From the NCBI RefSeq assembly GCF_002846415.1, contig NZ_PJMX01000001.1, positions 7,936,001 through 8,000,000 of the forward strand: a DNA stretch of 64,000 bases, written 5' to 3'. Made by a program: the position numbers and the translations under genes. The notes beneath the pieces were generated by a model. That model saw only the letters and a program-made list of their open reading frames with translations, was not told the DNA's origin and made no database searches. Positions 59,904 to 64,000 of the stretch are shown here, piece after piece (the first letter of the stretch is position 1; every line of letters starts with the position of its first letter). Source of the stretch: Streptomyces sp. TLI_146 (lineage in GTDB: Bacteria; Actinomycetota; Actinomycetes; Streptomycetales; Streptomycetaceae).

Positions 59904-60238
59904 GACGGAACCTCACATGGACGGAAGGCAAGGGGAGGAGAAGTGCGGGCCGGGCGGCGCGAGTCAGTGCGTACGGCGTACGGCGTCGAGGGAGCCGCGC
60001 GGTCGGTACGGCCACAGGTGCGACAACGGTCGGCCGGAGAGCGGTCGGGGCGGCGGGCCGTTACAACTGCCGCGCAGGAACAGCTGGTGCGGCAGCGCGT
60101 TTCACATAGCGGCAGTGCGTTTCAACAACCGGCAGTGTGTTGCGACGAGCGGCACGGCGTTTCAACAAGCGGCGCTGCGTTGCGACGAGTCGCGGAAGCG
60201 GAGGCCGGAAGCCGTAACGAGGGCTCCGGGCCCGAGGG
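59904..60238. promoter_or_regulatory. Long promoter region of the Rpf-like gene
   Basis: A 335-bp gap with no gene. It contains a tandem repeat array at 60091-60190 (five 20-bp units) about 190-290 bp upstream of the Rpf start. The rest shows no clear hexamers; the proximal ~180 bp is ordinary GC-rich leader. Confidence 0.6.
60091..60190. repeat. Five tandem 20-bp iterons
   Basis: Five head-to-tail units, each exactly 20 bp, consensus near GGCAGYGCGTTTCAACAAGC. Units start at 60091, 60111, 60131, 60151 and 60171; units alternate between GTTTCAACAA-like and GTTGCGACGA-like centres. The helical-phase spacing (two turns) suggests an array for a DNA-binding protein. Confidence 0.85.
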
Positions 60239-60403
60239 TTACGACCAGCCCATGGTCTGCTGGGTGGCGACGGCCGTGGTGGCGGCCGGGGCGGTGTGCG
60301 CCTCGGCAGGGGACACGGTTCCGGCGGATGCGGCGGCCGCGCCGAGGGCGCAGGCGAGGAGGGCGGTGACCGCGGCGGCCCGGGCGACGGAGGTGCGAAG
60401 CAT
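60239..60403 (-). CDS. Small secreted peptide (54 aa)
   Basis: A 54-residue peptide with a clear signal sequence: MLRTSVARAAAVTALLACAL, small residues and cleavage near ASA (~28). The mature part, ~26 residues, is Ala/Thr-rich (EAHTAPAATTAVATQQTMGWS) with no cysteines in it. ATG 60403 has AAAAGGA ~10 nt upstream. It is upstream of the Rpf gene and 107 bp downstream of the gene at 60512 on the same strand. A structural or signalling role is possible; no family recognised. Confidence 0.6.
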   Translation of the reverse strand: MLRTSVARAAAVTALLACALGAAAASAGTVSPAEAHTAPAATTAVATQQTMGWS

Positions 60404-60511
60404 GACGAGAGTCCTTTTCTGACGGTGTGTCGGCGATCTGGAACCGGTCGGCATCCCGCGGTGACGCTGTCCGGTTCCGGCCCGCCGGGCGGTGTTCCCT
60501 GCTGGCGAGAA

Positions 60512-60910
60512 CTACTTTCGTCGCTGGTCGGACCGGGCGGAAGGGTTTTCCGGTGGCCCCAACGGGCCATGGACGCTTCCGTCCTCGGCCGCTCCCGCAG
60601 GGCCCGAAGCGGACAGCAGCGACTCGTAGAACGGGGCGACCATCGGAACCCGGGCGCCCAGCAGCCACCAGCCGCCGAACTCGGGGCTGCGCAGGGCCCG
60701 TCGGCACACCTCGGCCGCCCGCGCCTCGGCGTCGGCCAGGCCGTCCGCCCGTACATAGAGGCCGATCACGGGATGGGGCTGGGCGTCGGGGTGGACGGCG
60801 ACGTGCTCGATGCCGTCCTCGTCCCGGGCCTGGGAGCGCACCAGGGAGCGCGCTTCGTCGGGGAGGCGGGCGTCGAGCGGCCCGCGAAGACTGGCATGGA
60901 CGAGATACAT
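60512..60910 (-). CDS. Conserved hypothetical protein (132 aa)
   Basis: A 132-residue soluble protein with a ferredoxin-like pattern at the N-terminus: MYLVHASLRGPLDARLPDEA, then PHPVIGLYVRADGLADAEARAAEVCRRALRSPE and GWWLLGARVPMVAPFYESLL, ending in a disordered tail. It may be a small-molecule or peptide-handling protein; I do not recognise the family. It is divergent from the TrmB/LuxR regulator across 184 bp and upstream of the secreted peptide. Confidence 0.7.
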   Translation of the reverse strand: MYLVHASLRGPLDARLPDEARSLVRSQARDEDGIEHVAVHPDAQPHPVIGLYVRADGLADAEARAAEVCRRALRSPEFGGWWLLGARVPMVAPFYESLLSASGPAGAAEDGSVHGPLGPPENPSARSDQRRK

Positions 60911-61094
60911 GGATCAGACTCTTCCAAATGGCCAACTTGCGCGCCAGCCATGCCGAGTGGACGTTTCCGGCCATGGCCGCTTCCGTCTGGCACAGGTCTC
61001 TGTCGCACCGGGGCTTCGGCGGTATATACCTGGGCGTGGCATGATCCCTTCAGGTCCGGGGGGTTGTTTCACCGGCTTTGAGGGGGGTTGCTCG

Positions 61095-62093
61095 ATGCTG
61101 ACCACATTGGGGCTCGACGCGGCGGCGGAATCCGTCTACCGAGCCATGCTCACCGATCCACGCGGCGGGGTCGCCGAGCTCGTGGCCCGGCTGGACCGGC
61201 CCGAGGACGAGATACGCGACGCCCTGGACGTACTGAGCGAGCTCGCCCTCGTACAGCCGTCGGCCGAGCGGGAGGGAAGCCTGCGGGCGGTGTCGCCCGA
61301 CATCGGCATGGAAATCCTCATGGCCCGTCAGCAGGCGGAACTTGCCGCGCAGCAGCAGCGCCTGGAGGCGTCCCGCGCCGTCGCCGCCCAGCTGATCGCG
61401 GAGTACGCGGACCTGCGCCCGGCGGCGTCCAGCCCGGGCGTGGAGCAGCTCATCGGCATCGACCGGATCCGCGACCGACTCGCCCGCCTCACCCGCGATG
61501 TCACCACCGAGGTGATGTCCTTCGCCCCCGGCGGCGCCCAGCCGGAAGCCCAGATGCGGGCGTCGCGGCCGCTGGACGAGCAACTGCTGCGCCGGGGCGT
61601 GCGGATGCGCACGCTGTACCTCAGCAGCGTCCGCAACGACCAGCCCACCGTCGAGTACGCCAGCTGGCTCGCCGGTCTCGGCGGCCAGGTCCGTACCGTG
61701 CCCGACCTGCCCACCCGGATGATCATCACCGACCGCTCCACCGCGGTGATCCCGGTCAGCAGCGACGACACCGGCGCGGGCGCCGTCCTGCTCACCGGCC
61801 AGGGCACACTGACCGCGCTGTGCGCGCTGTTCGAGAGCACCTGGGCGGGCGCCCAGCCCCTCGGCGAGGCCGCCCCCCGGGACGCGCACGGGCTGAGCCC
61901 CCAGGAGGCCACCACCATCGTCCTGCTGGCCCAGGGGCACACCGACGAGGCCATCGCCAAGCGCCTCGGCGTCTCCCAGCGCACCGCCCGCCGCATCGCC
62001 ACCGACCTGATGGAACGCCTCGGCGCCCGCAGCCGGTTCGAGGCGGGCGTGCGCTCGGTGCAGCACGGCTGGCTGCCGTCGACTCCGAACTGA
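61095..62093 (+). CDS. TrmB-like/LuxR-type regulator
   Basis: A 332-residue regulator with an N-terminal TrmB-like winged helix (LGLDAAAESVYRAMLTDPRGGVAELVARLDRPEDEIRDALDVL), a middle phospholipase-D-like effector segment (GIDRIRDRLARLTRDVTTEVMSFAPGGAQ) and a C-terminal LuxR HTH (LSPQEATTIVLLAQGHTDEAIAKRLGVSQRTARRIATDLMERLG). It lacks a receiver domain, so it probably responds to a bound ligand. It is divergent from the 60910 gene, whose promoter it may control. ATG 61095 has GGGGGG upstream. Confidence 0.87.
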   Translation: MLTTLGLDAAAESVYRAMLTDPRGGVAELVARLDRPEDEIRDALDVLSELALVQPSAEREGSLRAVSPDIGMEILMARQQAELAAQQQRLEASRAVAAQLIAEYADLRPAASSPGVEQLIGIDRIRDRLARLTRDVTTEVMSFAPGGAQPEAQMRASRPLDEQLLRRGVRMRTLYLSSVRNDQPTVEYASWLAGLGGQVRTVPDLPTRMIITDRSTAVIPVSSDDTGAGAVLLTGQGTLTALCALFESTWAGAQPLGEAAPRDAHGLSPQEATTIVLLAQGHTDEAIAKRLGVSQRTARRIATDLMERLGARSRFEAGVRSVQHGWLPSTPN

Positions 62094-62124
62094 CGCGCCT
62101 TCGGGGCGCGCACCCCCCGTACGG

Positions 62125-62469
62125 TCACTCGCTCAAGGACACCCACGCCCACACGATGAAGAGCAGCGGCACCGCGACGGCCGCCATGCCGAGCGCGACC
62201 CCGGCGCGTGCGCGGCGCCGGTTCGCTCCCTCCTCGCCCCGCAGGTGATGCAGGTCCCCGGTGCCGTAGACGATCGCGGCGATGCCCAGGGGCACGGTCA
62301 GATACAGGGGGAAGTGGCGGACCTGCGCGGGAATCGCGTCGGGCAGCCACGGGCAGGCGAACAGCGCGAGGGCGACCATGCCCATCACCATCGACGTCGT
62401 ACCCGTCCACTCCTGCGCTTCCGGCGACACCTGGGCGGGCGGGGCGGGGGTCTGCTGCTCGGACTTCAT
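62125..62469 (-). CDS. Small membrane protein (DUF4190-like)
   Basis: A 114-residue protein with a polar N-terminal tail and three hydrophobic segments: MVMGMVALALFACPWLPDAIPA, FPLYLTVPLGIAAIVYGTG and ALGMAAVAVPLLFIVWAW. Layout is like DUF4190 membrane proteins. ATG 62469. No function known. Confidence 0.72.
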   Translation of the reverse strand: MKSEQQTPAPPAQVSPEAQEWTGTTSMVMGMVALALFACPWLPDAIPAQVRHFPLYLTVPLGIAAIVYGTGDLHHLRGEEGANRRRARAGVALGMAAVAVPLLFIVWAWVSLSE

Positions 62470-62564
62470 GATCGAGAGGCTAGGGGGCGGCCCGGTCGGG
62501 GCGGGTGGGGGCGGCTACTCATTTCGCCGTGAGTAGCGGCTCGGGCCGATCGTCGGTCCGTCAC

Positions 62565-63098
62565 TCAGCTGAGGTGAGCGGCGATGGCGCGGGCGCACGT
62601 CAAGGAGTCCGTGTGTGTGGTGTCCACTTCCATGTCGTAGACGACACCCTCGTGTACCAGGTGTGCCTGGGACGCGGCCATGCCCCGGGTCCGGTCGCCC
62701 CGTGCGGTCTCACGGGCCGCGGCGACCGTGCTCTCGCACCGGACGCCGACCCACAGCACGGACAGGTCACCGACAGCCTCGCGCCAGCGCTGCTGGGAGG
62801 CGGCTCCACCGAGGAAGACGTCGTCGACGACGACCCTGGCGCCCGCCCGGACCGTCGCAGCGACGCCTTCCATCCAGGCCGCCTCCAGCGCCCGGAAGTC
62901 GGCCCCGACCGTCACCGCGCCGTCCGCCTCGAAGCCGATGCCCTCGGGCGACGTCTGCATGCTCGCGGGCAGGGCGTCGACGAGCGAGTCGATCCCGAAC
63001 GCCAGCCAGGGATCCGGCAGTACGGCTTGCAGACACCGAACGATCCCGGTCTTTCCCGAGCTGGAGCCGCCGTTGAGAATGATCATCTGAGTCGTCAC
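62565..63098 (-). CDS. Chloramphenicol 3-O-phosphotransferase-like kinase (CPT)
   Basis: A 177-residue P-loop kinase closely matching CPT of Streptomyces venezuelae in length (178) and layout. Walker A IILNGGSSSGKTGIVRCLQ, the catalytic-Asp segment LAFGIDSLVDALP, VVVDDVFLGG, and VRCESTVAAARETARGDRTRG. It would phosphorylate a hydroxyl of chloramphenicol or a similar compound; many homologues have other substrates. GTG 63098. Confidence 0.86.
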   Translation of the reverse strand: MTTQMIILNGGSSSGKTGIVRCLQAVLPDPWLAFGIDSLVDALPASMQTSPEGIGFEADGAVTVGADFRALEAAWMEGVAATVRAGARVVVDDVFLGGAASQQRWREAVGDLSVLWVGVRCESTVAAARETARGDRTRGMAASQAHLVHEGVVYDMEVDTTHTDSLTCARAIAAHLS

Positions 63099-63228
63099 CG
63101 CGACACCGTACGGTGCCTGCCGCCGTGGTGCGGAACGAATTTCCGGCCTGACGTCATGATGCGGGCATGTCCGGATGTGACAGGGAACCGTCATTGCGGT
63201 CGTCGGTGGTGGCGGTGAGGATGGGGGC

Positions 63229-64000
63229 ATGCCCCTCACCCACCGCGTCGTCATCGCGGTCTTCCCCGATGTCGACCTCCTCGACGTCACCGGCCCGGCC
63301 GAGGTGTTCGCCCTGGCCAACCGGGAGACCTCGGGCCGTGCCGGTTACCAGGTCCGGCTGGCCGGGCCGGTCGCGGGCGAGGTGCGGACGTCGGCGGGGG
63401 TGCGGCTGCTGGCCGATCTGGGCTTCGCGGAGGTCGGCGGGCAGGTGGACACCCTGCTGGTGCCCGGCGCGGTCGACATGACCGACGGCGGTCCCGTCGC
63501 CCGTATCGACGCCGATGTGGTGGCGTGGGTGAAGGAGACCGCCCCGTACGCCCGGCGCGTCGCGTCCGTGTGTGTGGGCGCGCATCTGCTGGCGGCGGCC
63601 GGGCTGCTGGACGGTAAGACGGCGACCACGCACTGGTCGACGGCCGCCCAGCTCGCCGCCGACCACCCGGCGGTCACCGTCGACGCGGACCCGATCTTCG
63701 TACGCACCGACCGCGGCAGGGTGTGGACCGGGGCCGGAATCAGCGCCTGCCTGGATCTCGCGCTGGCGCTGGTGGCCGAGGACCTGGGTGAGGACGTCGC
63801 GCTGGCGGTGGCCCGGCAGCTGGTCATGTACCTCAAACGGCAGGGCGGGCAGAGCCAGTTCTCGGTCCCGCTCAGCCGGCCCGCCGCCTCCCGGCGTGAC
63901 ATCGACGAGCTGCGGCTGTGGATCGCCGACCACCTAGACGAGGACCTGTCCGCGCAGGCCCTGGCCAGCCGGATGTGCCTGAGCGAGCGGCATTTCGCGC
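63229..64000 (+). CDS. GlxA-type AraC regulator (DJ-1/PfpI + HTH), 3' end beyond window
   Basis: The visible 257 residues comprise a DJ-1/PfpI domain (~1-185) with RVVIAVFPDVDLLDVTGPAEVFALA, VASVCVGAHLLAAAGLLDGK (nucleophile-elbow Cys) and the GAGISACLDLALALVA segment, then the start of an AraC HTH (DIDELRLWIADHLDEDLSAQALASRMCLSERHFAR) cut by the window edge. Full members have ~320 residues. ATG 63229. They are transcription activators, as in the arginine or choline regulators of this family; target unknown. Confidence 0.92.
   Translation, partial: MPLTHRVVIAVFPDVDLLDVTGPAEVFALANRETSGRAGYQVRLAGPVAGEVRTSAGVRLLADLGFAEVGGQVDTLLVPGAVDMTDGGPVARIDADVVAWVKETAPYARRVASVCVGAHLLAAAGLLDGKTATTHWSTAAQLAADHPAVTVDADPIFVRTDRGRVWTGAGISACLDLALALVAEDLGEDVALAVARQLVMYLKRQGGQSQFSVPLSRPAASRRDIDELRLWIADHLDEDLSAQALASRMCLSERHFA

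Noticed and set aside
57346..60015. An 889-codon minus-strand frame over the CHAP and Rpf genes
   Set aside because: Out of frame with the two recognised enzymes; repeat-derived Arg/Pro composition only.
60091..60190. 20-bp iterons as a plasmid or phage replication origin
   Set aside because: No Rep, partition or integrase gene is present; the position upstream of the Rpf gene suits promoter control better.
62565..63098. CPT-like kinase as proof of a chloramphenicol cluster
   Set aside because: No chloramphenicol biosynthetic gene is nearby and CPT-like folds act on several substrates.

Overview
This is a GC-rich actinobacterial chromosome segment, almost certainly Streptomyces. The evidence is the strong third-position G/C bias, the many GTG/TTG starts, the few TTA codons, the typical actinobacterial families (StrR-type regulator, ALF-repeat LAxTG protein, Rpf-type transglycosylase, TipAL-like MerR protein, MMPL exporter) and the frequent divergent TetR/ArsR/HxlR regulator-target pairs. 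No rRNA, tRNA, prophage, IS element or CRISPR array was seen. The gene mix (secondary metabolism, detoxification, secreted proteins, gene relics) suits an accessory rather than core region.

Left end (1-4.2 kb): the edge of a natural-product cluster. GDP-mannose 4,6-dehydratase (cut by the window), a chorismate lyase-like enzyme and a StrR-type ParB/HTH activator lie on the minus strand, with pobA (4-hydroxybenzoate 3-hydroxylase) divergent. A near-perfect 36-bp palindrome resembling the StrR operator precedes the lyase, and the regulator carries TTA at codon 7. Chorismate to 4-hydroxybenzoate plus a GDP-deoxyhexose recalls hygromycin A/A201A-type pathways (inference). 4.3-11 kb: an ATP-grasp ligase, an eroded amidohydrolase, small proteins, a histidine kinase without a nearby response regulator, a VTC polyphosphate polymerase/DUF4956 pair and a DsbA-fold protein without cysteines. 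11-15.4 kb: a CMD protein behind a MerR-type promoter, then an arsenic island (arsO, arsR, aquaglyceroporin, arsR, arsC). 15.4-19.3 kb: an overlapping operon of aryl-CoA ligase, hotdog thioesterase and a second ligase.

19.8-30 kb: SnoaL-like protein, nitrobindin, methyltransferase/TetR and amidase/TetR pairs with twin palindromic operators, a P450, a secreted phosphoesterase, a TipAL-like regulator and a secreted serine hydrolase. 30.4-32.9 kb: a compact candidate RiPP locus, with a 32-residue peptide followed, across a strong hairpin, by a 763-residue fused RRE/YcaO cyclodehydratase. 33-48.7 kb: NadE, APH-type kinases, an M20 peptidase, the ALF-repeat surface protein, two gene relics, several regulator-target pairs and a GDSL esterase.

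48.7-54.8 kb: secreted tripeptidyl-aminopeptidase-like hydrolase and an MMPL transporter divergent from a NarL-type two-component system. 54.9-60 kb: three consecutive secreted proteins (a propeller-like protein, a CHAP hydrolase, an Rpf-like muralytic enzyme) that share the same C-terminal module of five roughly 50-residue repeats ending in Gly-Trp. Upstream of the Rpf gene are five tandem 20-bp repeats, a 54-residue secreted peptide and a TrmB/LuxR regulator. The window ends with a membrane protein, a CPT-like kinase and a partial GlxA-type regulator.
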